NCBI GenBank assembly: GCA_903884655.1
Contig: CAISFO010000078.1
Coordinates: 1-55,863 of the forward strand
From: an uncultured Holophagaceae bacterium
GTDB taxonomy: Bacteria; Acidobacteriota; Holophagae; Holophagales; Holophagaceae
Length of the DNA: 55,863 bases
Direction of reading: 5' to 3'
Below are positions 41,644-50,139 of the stretch, piece by piece. The position numbers were made by a program, and so were the translations under genes. The notes below the pieces were generated by a model, which did not search any database, was not told the origin of the DNA, and saw nothing but the letters and a program-made list of their open reading frames with translations. Numbering within the stretch: the first letter of the stretch is position 1; the number at the start of each line of letters is the position of its first letter.

Positions 41644-42234
41644 TTAGCCAATTCTATTTTCGTCCGGTTCAACTTCCGCCAGCTCCCGGGCCCGCCGGGT
41701 GGCGATGAACCAGAAGGCCAGGGCCAGGAGTGCGGTCAGCATGGCCACGGTGTAGGCGAGGTTCCGCCCCTGCCACAGACTGTCCCACCAGCGGGTGAAC
41801 TGCGTGGCCAGCACGTTGACCTTGCCCCCGTAGAGCTCCAGGTCCCGCAGGTACTTCTTGGTGTCCTCGGGCTCGTAGCCCAGGGGGTTGGTACCCGTGG
41901 GTGCGGCGAGCAGGTAGAGCACCATCGCGCCGCCCAGGCCCGCGGCGAGCAGGCCCAGGGTGATCTGGCGGATGCGCGCCAGGCGGTTAGCCAGGCTGTC
42001 TCCCAGGCCCGTGACGAAGCTGCGTTGCAGCCGTGCCTGGGCGGCCGCCTCCCGCGCCTCCAGGCCCGCCTGGATCCGGGCGCGCTCCTCGGCGGACAGG
42101 ACCAGACCCCGCCGCGCCAGCTCCGCCAGGGCCGCTTCCACCGCGTGGGTGCGGTACTCCTCGTACCGCTGCAGGTACTGGCGCAACTCCGCCTCCGTGA
42201 AGGCCTGCAGCCGCGCCTCGAAGGAATCCGTCAT
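41644..42234 (-). CDS. Hypothetical membrane protein (196 aa)
   Basis: Not recognised. The N-terminal 80 residues are charged and helical (DSFEARLQAFTEAELRQYL, EYRTHAVEAALAELARRG). They are followed by two hydrophobic helices (ITLGLLAAGLGGAMVLYLLAA and YTVAMLTALLALAFWFIA) that flank a periplasmic-like loop. The frame is clean and codon use matches its neighbours. It is separated by 8 bases from the upstream SRPBCC gene, so the two are likely co-transcribed. Confidence 0.72.
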   Translation of the reverse strand: MTDSFEARLQAFTEAELRQYLQRYEEYRTHAVEAALAELARRGLVLSAEERARIQAGLEAREAAAQARLQRSFVTGLGDSLANRLARIRQITLGLLAAGLGGAMVLYLLAAPTGTNPLGYEPEDTKKYLRDLELYGGKVNVLATQFTRWWDSLWQGRNLAYTVAMLTALLALAFWFIATRRARELAEVEPDENRIG

Positions 42235-42242
42235 GGGCGGCC

Positions 42243-42704
42243 TCAGCCCTCGGCCAGCAGCGCCACCAGCCGGTCAAAGACCTGCTCGTTCCCCTCCAGG
42301 GCATAGCGCTTGATCGCCTCGCACTCCTCCACGCTCCCGAAGCGCATTCGGAAGCTGAGCAGGGTGCCTCCATCCTGATCGGCGAAGGTGGCCGTGACCT
42401 GGAACAGCGGCCCGGACAGATGGTCGAAGACGATGCGCTCCTGCGGCTTGATGTCGCGGAACACGCTGTGGTTCGGGAAGCCCGCGCCGTCCGGCGCGTG
42501 CATGGTGAAGCGCCACTGGCCGCCGGGCCTGAGGTCGAACTCCTGGAACGAATTGGTGAAGCCCGCCGGTCCCCACCACCGCGCCAGCTGCTCGGGATCG
42601 GTCCAGGCCGCGAACACTCGGGCCCGGGGGGCCGGCAGCAGCCGCGTGGTGAGTATGTCCCGGTCAGTGGGCGAGTCCAAATCCTGTCCTGTCTGTTCGG
42701 TCAT
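42243..42704 (-). CDS. SRPBCC/AHSA1-type START-like protein
   Basis: A 153-residue member of the activator-of-Hsp90 homologue-1-like branch of the SRPBCC fold. Typical blocks are LPAPRARVFAAWTDPEQLARWWGP, here split by function, and FDLRPGGQWRF. The pocket binds hydrophobic ligands in general; no reaction is known. ATG 42704 follows CGGAGAG. Eight bases separate it from the downstream membrane protein gene. Confidence 0.87.
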   Translation of the reverse strand: MTEQTGQDLDSPTDRDILTTRLLPAPRARVFAAWTDPEQLARWWGPAGFTNSFQEFDLRPGGQWRFTMHAPDGAGFPNHSVFRDIKPQERIVFDHLSGPLFQVTATFADQDGGTLLSFRMRFGSVEECEAIKRYALEGNEQVFDRLVALLAEG

Positions 42705-42787
42705 GGGCGCTCTCTCCGGGACAGCCTTGCCCCAGTAGGAAGAGTACCCCATCAGGATCGGGGCAATCGAGGTCCCTTCGGCCGCCT

Positions 42788-43165
42788 TCAGGTGATCTTG
42801 CAGGGAATGACGGCATCCTCATCCACCGCGTAGACCGCGCAGAGCCGGTGATACCCATCCGCGATCACCACCCTCCCGTCGGCTTCATCCCGTACCAGCA
42901 GGAGGGGCGAGAGCGCCTGACCCCGCTTGATCTTCTTCCGGTCCCTCTCCACGTGGGAATTGCTCACACCCAGCAGGGACAATCGCGAGGCCCGGAAGAT
43001 GTCCTTGGCCTTGAACTGGACAATGGGCTCGGCCCGGAGGCGCGTCAGGAGGGCTGCCACCCGGTCGGCGGGATGCAACAACGCCAGGTAGGAGCCGGCA
43101 GCCGGGTAGTCATGGTCCTCGGCCTCGGACAGCCACTGGATGGGTGCGGACTTTGCCTTGGCCAT
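42788..43165 (-). CDS. ParB/sulfiredoxin-fold domain protein
   Basis: A 125-residue protein. The motif VVIADGYHRLCAVYAVDE matches the ParB N-terminal/serine-kinase-like nucleotide-binding core, where the GYHR stretch binds phosphate. No helix-turn-helix follows, so it is not a plasmid or chromosome partition protein in the usual sense. Single-domain proteins of this kind are often annotated as ParB without evidence. The function is unknown. Confidence 0.72.
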   Translation of the reverse strand: MAKAKSAPIQWLSEAEDHDYPAAGSYLALLHPADRVAALLTRLRAEPIVQFKAKDIFRASRLSLLGVSNSHVERDRKKIKRGQALSPLLLVRDEADGRVVIADGYHRLCAVYAVDEDAVIPCKIT

Positions 43166-43206
43166 GAGGGGACCTCCATGGGCTCAAATATGGTTGAAGG
43201 TGCGCC

Positions 43207-43758
43207 CTACCAGCTCTTCTCGAGGATGTGGGTGGGGATGCCGTCGATGCTGACCTGGTTCTTGTCTTCCCAGTAGCGGTGCACACCCGCTTCGCCCTTC
43301 CGCAAGGCCCACTCGATCTGCTCATTCCGGTCTTCGACAAAGGCGTAGCGTGGGACGGCCATGCCGCAGGAGGTCTGCACCCCCTCCACAGTCAGGTCGA
43401 AGATCTGCCTCGCGCCAGGCAGGGGCGGGAACAGGGGCAACAGGTCCTGCCAGGCCGCGTCGCCCCGGTGGACGGCCCGGGCCTTGCCGTAAATCCGGAG
43501 AATCAGCGGCGGCCCCTCGAGGGCGCAGAACATCACGGTCATGCGCGGTAAGAGCTGAACGTGGGCCGCGGTCTCGTTGCCGCTGCCCGTGAGGTTCAGC
43601 CAGGCCACGCGGCTACCGCTCAGCACGCGAAAGGAGTCCATGCCCTTGGGCGAGACATTGATGCGGCTGTCGGCGGTGGCGGTGCCCACGAAATAGATCC
43701 GCTGCGCCTGGATGAACTGGATGTGGGTTTCGGACAGTTCAGCGACCACTTGCCCCAT
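43207..43758 (-). CDS. Pyridoxamine 5'-phosphate oxidase-like flavoprotein
   Basis: A 183-residue split-barrel protein. INVSPKGMDSFRVL and RVAWLNLTGSGNETAAHV fit the FMN-binding region of PNPOx-like proteins, and LILRIYGKARAVHRGD the following strand. The C-terminus includes CGMAVPRYAFV. It is not the true PdxH, which is longer and has a different C-terminal motif. It probably reduces some small substrate with F420 or FMN; this is inference. Confidence 0.82.
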   Translation of the reverse strand: MGQVVAELSETHIQFIQAQRIYFVGTATADSRINVSPKGMDSFRVLSGSRVAWLNLTGSGNETAAHVQLLPRMTVMFCALEGPPLILRIYGKARAVHRGDAAWQDLLPLFPPLPGARQIFDLTVEGVQTSCGMAVPRYAFVEDRNEQIEWALRKGEAGVHRYWEDKNQVSIDGIPTHILEKSW

Positions 43759-43835
43759 GGGTCCTCCCTTCCCTGCGGTGGATGGAAGACCTTAACCGAT
43801 CCGCGGGCCTTTCAAATGGCCTTGTCACGCTGGGC

Positions 43836-44483
43836 TCAGTGGCAGTCCTCACAGGCCTCCCCCCGCAGGGCCCGCAGCCCTTCACGGAGGATGATGGGAA
43901 CCATGACCAGGGCCGCCACGGGATCGGCCCACCACCAGCCGAAGGCCGCGTGGAGGGCGAGGCCGCCGAGGAGGATCGCGGACAGGTAGGCGCAGAGGTC
44001 CGTCTGGCGCGCATCGGCTGAGAGGGCGGCGCTGCCGATCCGGCCCGCCACCCGGCGCTTGGCTCGGGCCAGAATCGGCATGATGAGCAGCGAAAGGACC
44101 GCCAGTCCGATTCCCACTGGGCTGGGCCTCGGCACCTCATGACGCCAGAGGGCGTGACCCGCCTCGATCAGCACGTAGGCGGCCAGCAGCAGGAAGCATC
44201 CGCCCACCAGCCGCAGGGCCAGGGCCTCGCGGTGCTCATTCCGGTGGGACTGCAGCCGCCAGAGCAGCACAGCGCTGGAGAGCCCCTCGATCACCGAATC
44301 CGCGCCGAAGCCCACCAGGGCGATGCTGCCCGCCAGGAGTCCTGCCGCCAGGGCTACCCCGGCTTCCAGGACTGTCCAGCCCAGGCACAGGTACTCGAGA
44401 CGGCGGCCAGCCCGCGTATCTGCCACTCCAGCGTCGCAGGTGCAGGCGGCGGATGGCGTGGGGGAGTCCATGGTCTCGGCCAC
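43836..44483 (-). CDS. Cation transporter, CDF-like (short form)
   Basis: A 215-residue membrane protein with five to six helices. The metal-site-like motifs are GFGADSVIEGLSS and SADARQTDLCAYLS, the pattern of short cation-efflux proteins lacking the C-terminal cytoplasmic domain. Cysteine pairs near the ends (CTCDAG; CEDCH) may bind metal. It starts directly after the stop of the upstream gene; a GTG at 44483 or ATG at 44471 are both possible. Substrate metal is not known. Confidence 0.78.
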   Translation of the reverse strand: MAETMDSPTPSAACTCDAGVADTRAGRRLEYLCLGWTVLEAGVALAAGLLAGSIALVGFGADSVIEGLSSAVLLWRLQSHRNEHREALALRLVGGCFLLLAAYVLIEAGHALWRHEVPRPSPVGIGLAVLSLLIMPILARAKRRVAGRIGSAALSADARQTDLCAYLSAILLGGLALHAAFGWWWADPVAALVMVPIILREGLRALRGEACEDCH

Positions 44484-44909
44484 CTACTTTCCCGCCGCCT
44501 GGGCGTGCAGCTGCTCAGCGATGGTCTTGAAATCGTAGGTGGGGTAGAACTCCGTGCGGTAGGCGCCCCAGGCGGTGTCCTCGACCACGCGATTCACTTC
44601 CCGCAGCCGGTGCGCTGGCACCCGCAGCGTCACCACCTGGCCGATGCCCATCACCACGTACCAGGACGCCACCTGGATGCCGGGCGGAGGGAACGCCTTG
44701 AAGAAGCCCTGCGCCTTCAACTCCTCGTTGATCTTGCCCAGGGGCTTGCTCTGGTCGTGCTTCAGGAAGATGGTCAGGAGAATGGTGCCATCGCCCTGGG
44801 GCGCGGGTCCGGGCAGGGGCACCGGATTCGCCTGGGCCAAGGCGGGGCTCGCGGGTAGGAGGGCCAGGACAAGGCTCGGTCCCGTGATCCATAGGCTCCG
44901 TTGACGCAT
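44484..44909 (-). CDS. Secreted small protein (141 aa)
   Basis: Begins with a clear Sec signal peptide (MRQRSLWITGPSLVLALLPA, cleavage after ALA). The mature part of about 115 residues has an FLKHDQSKPLGKINEELKAQG stretch. It is compact and resembles ferredoxin-like alpha/beta barrels, although I recognise no family. Its stop adjoins the start of the CDF gene, so the two are translationally coupled. A periplasmic partner of the metal transporter is possible. Confidence 0.68.
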   Translation of the reverse strand: MRQRSLWITGPSLVLALLPASPALAQANPVPLPGPAPQGDGTILLTIFLKHDQSKPLGKINEELKAQGFFKAFPPPGIQVASWYVVMGIGQVVTLRVPAHRLREVNRVVEDTAWGAYRTEFYPTYDFKTIAEQLHAQAAGK

Positions 44910-44954
44910 GGAAGTCTCCTTTGGGAGTGGTCCGAGCCGGAAGGCCGGAAAGGG

Positions 44955-45362
44955 TCAGGGCCGTGTGCGCTCAGATCCGTGCTGGCGCTCCCACCACTGT
45001 GGCAGCCCCGGGTTGATGCGATGCCAGGCGACCCCATGGTAGGAAGGACGGCGGGCCTGCAGCCACCCGACCAGGCAGGTGACGCCGAAGGAGGCGCCAA
45101 AGGTCAGCGGCCAGCCAGGTCGCGCAGACAGGATGGTGCAACCTGCCAGAAGCAGGAAGCAGGAGGACCAGATCAGCTCAAGGGATCGCGCCATACGCAG
45201 CACATTGCAGAACAGGAAAAAATGGCCAACGGTGAACAGGATGACCAGGCCCAGCCACGGCAACCTCTGCAGGGCCCAGCTCGCTGTGCTCGCACCCAGG
45301 ATCAGGATTGCCACGTCTGTGGAGGAGAGTCGAAATCCTGGGCTGAACAGATCGGCAGTCAT
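44955..45362 (-). CDS. Conserved hypothetical membrane protein
   Basis: A 135-residue protein with three to four hydrophobic segments (VAILILGASTASWALQ, LGLVILFTVGHFFLFCNVLRMAR here noted by its VGHFFLFCNV core, and LIWSSCFLLLAGCTIL). The C-terminal RRPSYHGVAWHRINPGLPQWW is a strongly conserved-looking block that I have seen in small membrane proteins of unknown function. ATG 45362 is preferred; the frame stays open to 45410. Confidence 0.7.
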   Translation of the reverse strand: MTADLFSPGFRLSSTDVAILILGASTASWALQRLPWLGLVILFTVGHFFLFCNVLRMARSLELIWSSCFLLLAGCTILSARPGWPLTFGASFGVTCLVGWLQARRPSYHGVAWHRINPGLPQWWERQHGSERTRP

Positions 45363-45459
45363 GTCAGAGCCAGCCTCCCCCATGAGGGTTCCGGACCGGG
45401 GCCGGAGCAACGCGAAAAGACGACGGATCCGGATGGAGAACCGAGGCGGGCCCAGGGGT

Positions 45460-45816
45460 CTAAGACCTGCCGCTGGTCGGTTCCCCTCCAGGAGCGGGGA
45501 TGAAATCGTATTCCCCGATTCCCTGGAGATTCAGGAACGTGGCCGAACCCGGGCCGGGATTGGTCACCAGATGCGGTCTGCCGGGAGGAATGGAGAGGGT
45601 CTCGCTCGGACCCAGCTCGACCGTGGCCTCAGGCTCGCGAAGGAAGATCCTGAGGCGCCCCTCCAGCACATAGAAGGTGTCCTGGATGACGCTGTGGGTG
45701 TGCCACGGCACGTTCTGGCTGGGCGAGATGCGCAGCTCGTTGATGCGGAACCCCGGCCGGCTGGCATGGGTGGCCTTGAACTCGACCTGGTAGTTCGGTG
45801 GGCTCTGCGGGGTCAT
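45460..45816 (-). CDS. Cupin domain protein
   Basis: A single-domain cupin of 118 residues. The first metal motif is WHTHSVIQDTFYVLEGRL and the second is PPGRPHLVTNPG, giving two histidines and a glutamine or aspartate in the usual metal-binding geometry. Small cupins include isomerases, dioxygenases and sensors; no assignment is possible. ATG 45816 is preferred to the GTG two codons upstream. Confidence 0.84.
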   Translation of the reverse strand: MTPQSPPNYQVEFKATHASRPGFRINELRISPSQNVPWHTHSVIQDTFYVLEGRLRIFLREPEATVELGPSETLSIPPGRPHLVTNPGPGSATFLNLQGIGEYDFIPAPGGEPTSGRS

Positions 45817-45946
45817 GGTCACTCGCTGGGCGGGAAGGCTCGCTTCACCGCAGATGGACGGAGGTGCGTCTGCGGCCGGGGATCAGCCCGCCGATGGTAG
45901 TCGCTTCCCCTACCCGCTTCAACCGCGACCCGCCATGACCCGGTCC

Positions 45947-46360
45947 TCAGGGCTTGGCCCGCATGCGGTGGTGCTTCGGCTGGAATTCCAGGTCGCAGAG
46001 ACCCAGCGCCTCCAGGAGCGGTGGGAGGTACCCACCGAACCGCCCGCGCAGGCCCTTCTTCAGGCCGTACCAGCCACCGACCGGATTCGCAGGTGGGCGT
46101 CCCCAGGCTTCCACGGTGCCGGCCTTGGCCACCTTCTGCTCGTCGGCGCCGCCCAGGTCGACCCAATCACCGGCCCCCCTCAGCATCGCCCTGAGGTCAT
46201 CGACGCCCCGCGTGTCGTGGTTGAGCACCATCGCGCCGACGGTGCACACGAAGATCGTCCGACCATCCTGTTCCTCCGTATGCAGGGTGGACTCGGAGGT
46301 TCCCGGTGGCGTCCTCAGCCGCCATGGATCCACTATCGTCCGGTCCAGGAGTGTGGGCAT
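45947..46360 (-). CDS. Conserved hypothetical protein (137 aa)
   Basis: A soluble protein starting MPTLLDRTIVDPWRLRTPPG, with a central EEQDGRTIFVCTVGAMVL strand pair and a glycine-rich NPVGGWYGLKKGLRGRFGGY. I believe relatives occur as standalone genes in several phyla, but I cannot name a function. ATG 46360 gives the compact version; the frame is open to 46411. It lies 10 bases past the SnoaL-like gene. Confidence 0.68.
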   Translation of the reverse strand: MPTLLDRTIVDPWRLRTPPGTSESTLHTEEQDGRTIFVCTVGAMVLNHDTRGVDDLRAMLRGAGDWVDLGGADEQKVAKAGTVEAWGRPPANPVGGWYGLKKGLRGRFGGYLPPLLEALGLCDLEFQPKHHRMRAKP

Positions 46361-46370
46361 GGGACTCTTT

Positions 46371-46787
46371 TCAGGTTGGTGTGGCCAAGGCGTTCTCCCG
46401 GAGCAGTGCATCCAGGCCAGCCAGGTCGCCGAGCACCCAGAGTTCGCCGATCTGGCCGCCCCGGAAGGTGAACAGGGCCGCGCCCTGCCAATGGATGGGC
46501 TTGCCCGTGGGGGCGTACCCTCGGAAGGGCCCCACGTGTGTTCCGGAGAACCGCATCTTCGCGAACGCCTCCGGCCCTTCCGTCACACAGTCCAGGATCT
46601 CGCAGTGGTAGTGGGCCAGGCTGCCGCGAACGGCGCGGACGTAGACCAGGAATTCCGCCGGCCCCCGCGCCGTTGGGCCGAGGGAGCCCCGGAAGCTGAA
46701 GTCCCGGGTCAGGAGGTCCTCGACATCCTCATCACCGGCATTCCAGATGCGGGCGTAGAACTGTGCCACAAGGGGAGGCGTGCTCAT
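46371..46787 (-). CDS. SnoaL-like/ester cyclase family protein
   Basis: A 138-residue cone-shaped alpha+beta barrel of the NTF2/SnoaL type. The start VAQFYARIWNAGD, then RDFSFRGSLGPTARGPAEF and FSGTHVGPFRGYAPTGKPI, fit the polyketide-cyclase-like branch. Pocket residues differ widely, so no substrate is assigned. Its start overlaps the stop of the upstream GNAT gene by four bases (ATGA), indicating translational coupling. Confidence 0.86.
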   Translation of the reverse strand: MSTPPLVAQFYARIWNAGDEDVEDLLTRDFSFRGSLGPTARGPAEFLVYVRAVRGSLAHYHCEILDCVTEGPEAFAKMRFSGTHVGPFRGYAPTGKPIHWQGAALFTFRGGQIGELWVLGDLAGLDALLRENALATPT

Positions 46788-47353
46788 CGGTTCTCCAACG
46801 GGGCGCCTGCCTCAGCCGGGGCCATGCTGGCGGCGGGACGCGCCGGACGGTACCGGGGGTTCGGACGCTGCAGGACGAGCGCCGGACCCGTGGCGCCTGG
46901 GTAGGGCTTGCGCGCCACCTCCAGGAACCCCTGGCGCAACCAGAAGCGGCGGGCCTTCCCGTTCGTCGCGATGACCGCCAGCCGAAGCCCTTCGCAGCCC
47001 CACCCAGCCGCCAGGTCGTAGACTCGCTCCAGGATCCGCCGCCCGAGACCGCGACCCTGGTGGGCCTGGGACACCAGCAGGAGGCCCAGGTAGGCCGTGG
47101 ACGGGTCAGGGTAGGACCGGAGGAGCTCCGCGCACCCGACCAGGGCACCCGCCTCGAAGAAGCCGAGGACGACCTTGTCCTCGGGGCCCTTCCCCGGGGG
47201 CAGATCCAGGAAGGTTGCCTCGGCCTCCTGGCCGGCCGGGGGACGTCCATAGGTGGTCTGGTAGAAATCCGGAACAGAGCCGTGCAGTTCCTGCAGGGCC
47301 TGGAGGTCCCCGGGAACGGCTGGATCGAGCAACCTTTCAGACAACCTGTGCAT
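46784..47353 (-). CDS. GNAT-family N-acetyltransferase
   Basis: An acetyl-CoA-dependent acetyltransferase of 189 residues. Motif A is seen as LLLVSQAHQGRGLGRRILERVY, whose Q-x-x-G-x-G binds the pyrophosphate of CoA. Motif B is LRLAVIATNGKARRFWLRQGF. The acceptor is unknown. The ATG at 47353 gives a normal length; the frame stays open to 47560, but that extension has no family features. The stop overlaps the next gene. Confidence 0.84.
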   Translation of the reverse strand: MHRLSERLLDPAVPGDLQALQELHGSVPDFYQTTYGRPPAGQEAEATFLDLPPGKGPEDKVVLGFFEAGALVGCAELLRSYPDPSTAYLGLLLVSQAHQGRGLGRRILERVYDLAAGWGCEGLRLAVIATNGKARRFWLRQGFLEVARKPYPGATGPALVLQRPNPRYRPARPAASMAPAEAGAPLENR

Positions 47354-47489
47354 GCGGCCCTGACGGAAGAAGGGAACCGGCCCTGGCGGCACCAGGGTGA
47401 TGGCGCGGGGGACAGAGACCACGGAGAACGGGAAAACGTGCAGATCCTGCGGGCCGGATCCCCGTCGAGCCAAGGCTGGTCCGCAGGTT

Positions 47490-47861
47490 TCACTGCATGG
47501 AATGCAGACCGAACAGGTTGCCTTCCGTATCGAAGGCCAGCGCGATGAAGCCGTACTCACCGATGGGGCACTTCTCCTTCAGGATTCTTCCGCCCGCTTT
47601 AGTGATGCGGTTTGCCTCCACGGAGCAGTCCTGGCAGGAGAAGTAGATCAGGGTGCTGTTCCCGCCTGAGGCAACCCCCTCCATCCGGGCCAGCGCGCCC
47701 GACGCGCCATAGTCGGCCATGGATTGGGGAAAGGACCAGAGCTCCGGTGTGGAGGCGTTGAGCAGCTTCAGCTGGACCCCCAGCACCGTCTCGTAGAACG
47801 CCTTGGCCCTGGGCATGTCCTGCACATAGATCTCGAACCATCCAGCGGGGTTGCCTGCCAT
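47490..47861 (-). CDS. VOC-family (glyoxalase-like) protein
   Basis: A 123-residue vicinal-oxygen-chelate protein with one beta-alpha-beta-beta-beta unit pair: GWFEIYVQDMPRAKAFYETVLG, then LIYFSCQDCSVEANRITKAG and FIALAFDTEGNLFGLHS. The typical metal-ligand glutamate at the start is present in FEIYV. GGGAGG precedes the ATG at 47861. The substrate is unknown. It borders the region of attC-like repeats. Confidence 0.86.
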   Translation of the reverse strand: MAGNPAGWFEIYVQDMPRAKAFYETVLGVQLKLLNASTPELWSFPQSMADYGASGALARMEGVASGGNSTLIYFSCQDCSVEANRITKAGGRILKEKCPIGEYGFIALAFDTEGNLFGLHSMQ

Positions 47862-47986
47862 CGGAACCTCCCGAAAAGAGCTTGAGCATATACCTGATCC
47901 CTGCGCCGGGGAAAGGGGACCTGAAGGCATGGGCGGGAACGAGGGGGCTCACTCGAACGGCGGTCTGCCCACGCTTGAACAGGACA

Positions 47987-48059
47987 GCTCAACCCCTGGG
48001 AGAATGAACCTCTCCCGGTCATCGGCCACGAATCCAGGCCGATTGAAAAAGGGTTCAGG
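47987..48059. repeat. attC-like site 1 (weak)
   Basis: Left core GCTCAAC (47987-47993) fits RYYYAAC; right end GTTCAGG (48053-48059). The stop codon of the lipoprotein gene lies in the right core. It is shorter and more degenerate than the others. Confidence 0.3.
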
Positions 48060-48417
48060 GTTGGGGCTCACTTTTGATGGTCTCCTCCCGCAACAGGTTT
48101 TCATCCCTCAACTCGATCGGATAAAAACAAAGATGCACCGGTTTCGTGATGATCCCTTTCGAAGCCGAGACCACTGTTTGATAGATCTCTTCTTGCTCCT
48201 GCGCAGAATATTCGCCGTACACGAGGATCTTCGAGTAGTTGCTTCCAGGGATTTCATAGACAGCTGGTCTGGTTCCGTTTTTGGAGAGGACACGAAAGTG
48301 GTACCTCGATACCACTTCCTTCCAGAGTCTTGAGCTCTCCTCGGCATCCTTGGCCGAAGGAAGGCCTCTGCATCCAACCAGCAGAATGAGCAGAAGCATG
48401 GGAGTGAGCATTTGCAT
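48055..48417 (-). CDS. Small lipoprotein, function unknown
   Basis: A 120-residue protein beginning with a lipoprotein signal (MLTPMLLLILLVGCRG, lipobox LVGC). The mature domain contains DAEESSRLWKEVVSRYHFR and YSKILVYGEYSAQEQEEIYQ. It resembles no family I know. ATG 48417 is chosen so that the lipobox cysteine falls near residue 18. It lies between two attC-like repeats and its stop is in the right core of site 1, as expected for a cassette gene. Confidence 0.68.
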   Translation of the reverse strand: MQMLTPMLLLILLVGCRGLPSAKDAEESSRLWKEVVSRYHFRVLSKNGTRPAVYEIPGSNYSKILVYGEYSAQEQEEIYQTVVSASKGIITKPVHLCFYPIELRDENLLREETIKSEPQP

Positions 48418-48421
48418 GGGG

Positions 48422-48520
48422 ACCTGACAGATGAAGCTCGGCGGAAGTGGGGAACCGGAAAGAACAAGAAGTCCAGTTGAGGACCCTGCAGGCGGATTCA
48501 GGTTCAGCCAGGGCCCAGGC
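48422..48520. repeat. attC-like site 2
   Basis: Left core ACCTGAC followed by AGATGAAGC (48422-48437); right part GCAGGCGG, GTTCAGC (48502-48508) and core CCCAGGC (48514-48520). It lies between the methyltransferase stop (48530) and the lipoprotein start (48417), the expected place for a minus-strand cassette. Confidence 0.55.
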
Positions 48521-48529
48521 GTTGAGCCA

Positions 48530-49207
48530 TCAGGTTGAATGGCTGGAAGTATATTCCGGTTCCGCCAACAGCAGCCTGTTCTTCGGCGTGATGTCCCCGG
48601 GAATGAGCTGGGTGAAGACCCGGTACCCCTGGAAGCGAAGGCGGGACACGCGGGTGGCATCCATCGCCAGTGGGCCCTCCATCCAACCCTCCAGGCCGCC
48701 GAGGTCCGCCTCCTTCAGATCGTGACAGCAGGGCAGCACCGCGACACGGGCGCCAGCTTCGACCGCCCGTTCCAGGACCAGATCGGTCAGCCCGCCGCAG
48801 GCATGGGCCGACACGACCAGATCATCGCGCTCCAGCGGCACCTTCCGCAAGTCCGTCTCGATATAGCTGACCCTGCCCTGCAGACGGGGCCACTGAGCAC
48901 AGATCGATGCTTCCAGGGTGGCGGCACTCTGGGGCATTCGATGATCAACGGCCAATGCCTCGGGCGAGCTGTCGTCCAGCAGGAGGAGCATCTGTGCCAG
49001 CAGCCCGTGACCACAGGCCAGATCAACCACCCGTCCCCCTCTGAATCGACGCCGGACGCGCCGAGCGACTTCCCAGGCCTCGAAGAGTTCCTTGCGCGGC
49101 AGGCAACCGGCCCGGCAGACCGCTCGGGCGATGGCATCAAACAGGCTGTCCCCTGCAAAAGTGGGGAGAAGCCTTTCAGTAAGTCGATTGCGGGACGAAC
49201 GATCCAT
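48530..49207 (-). CDS. SAM-dependent methyltransferase
   Basis: A 225-residue Rossmann-fold methyltransferase. Motif I is VVDLACGHGLLAQML, followed by ALAVDHRM as the acidic motif II. The stretch VVSAHACGGLTDLVLERA and VLPCCHDL match the methyltransferase-32-like group often found in single-gene contexts. The substrate is unknown. The stop lies 10 bases from attC-like site 2. The 200 bases upstream (49208-49408) hold no clear gene. Confidence 0.84.
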   Translation of the reverse strand: MDRSSRNRLTERLLPTFAGDSLFDAIARAVCRAGCLPRKELFEAWEVARRVRRRFRGGRVVDLACGHGLLAQMLLLLDDSSPEALAVDHRMPQSAATLEASICAQWPRLQGRVSYIETDLRKVPLERDDLVVSAHACGGLTDLVLERAVEAGARVAVLPCCHDLKEADLGGLEGWMEGPLAMDATRVSRLRFQGYRVFTQLIPGDITPKNRLLLAEPEYTSSHST

Positions 49208-49408
49208 GGGGCCATTGCTCCTTGGTCACCAACGAAATGACGATGCGGAATGTCCTGTAACGCCTGGCCGTCGAAGCGCTCCACCTGGGCCGGCACACGA
49301 ACGACGAGCGGGACGTGGATGAGCGCGATCATTGGAGTCACCAGATGGAAGCTGGGCAACCCATCCACGCATTCGATGAAGGTCGCAACCCATTTCAACT
49401 TTCATCCA

Positions 49409-49987
49409 TCACCGCAGGTTGCGGACCAGGAACTCCTTGTAGCGGCTATTGTAGGTAACGGCTTGGTAAATCACCAATTTTTCAGCTTTGGCTGCAGCAA
49501 TGGAAAATCGGTAGATGCGAATGCTTTCCTTGCTCGATAGAAGCCATTGTGGACATGAACCAGTGATCGGTTTCAGGTCGACACTGGCACTCCAGTCACC
49601 CTTATCGAGCTTGGGGCCGGAATCATCAACCAGAACCTCGGCCTGGTTATCCGTCACGTCTTCGATGAGGACGGAGTTAAGAGTCCCGCCGTTCTTGACT
49701 CGAAATGCGAAGACAGCCACCAGTTTCCTTTTGGCATTCAGGAACACGCCCACGCTGGTGATGCGAATGGCCCCTCCTTCCGCTGGGAGGTACAGAATTC
49801 CCCCATGGCCTGTGGGAGGCCACTCGTGCTCGACCTCGACGCTGATGGCCTCGCCCCCGGAAACCTTGACGACCTCGGTTTTGACCAGGGAGCATCCCAT
49901 TGCTCCTAGTGCCCCGAGCACCATTGCCATGAGCCTGGTGACCATAAGAACGATTGGTCCAGGGTTCGATGGGATTGGATGATTCAT
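49409..49987 (-). CDS. Hypothetical lipoprotein
   Basis: A protein of about 192 residues with a hydrophobic N-terminus (VTRLMAMVLGALGAMGC) that fits a lipobox ending in cysteine. The mature region is beta-rich (SVGVFLNAKRKLVAVFAFRVK, SVLIEDVTDNQAEVLVDD) with no named domain. ATG 49987 precedes that segment by about 30 residues; a later ATG nearer the signal is possible. It is in the cassette-like region, but no attC-like site is clear at its end. Confidence 0.66.
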   Translation of the reverse strand: MNHPIPSNPGPIVLMVTRLMAMVLGALGAMGCSLVKTEVVKVSGGEAISVEVEHEWPPTGHGGILYLPAEGGAIRITSVGVFLNAKRKLVAVFAFRVKNGGTLNSVLIEDVTDNQAEVLVDDSGPKLDKGDWSASVDLKPITGSCPQWLLSSKESIRIYRFSIAAAKAEKLVIYQAVTYNSRYKEFLVRNLR

Positions 49988-50139
49988 TGGGGCTACCTGG
50001 GCACTTGGCGACTGGAGTACACCGAACCCGTCTGCAGCAAGGGGATGAGCAGAACGGAGGAAATCGAAAGGAAGAGCAGGAATGGAAGTGAAGAACGAAG
50101 GGGCCCGGGAGGAGCGGGAAGTGCCGACGGAGGTGCTCC

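Noticed and set aside
49208..49408. Possible small gene between the methyltransferase and the lipoprotein
   Set aside because: Frames on both strands are short and lack a ribosome site and family features.
50019..50060. Left-half attC-like stretch (CCCGTCTGCAGC...GATGAGCAGAACGGAG)
   Set aside because: It resembles the left part of site 4, but no right half or core is seen, so it is not listed as a site.
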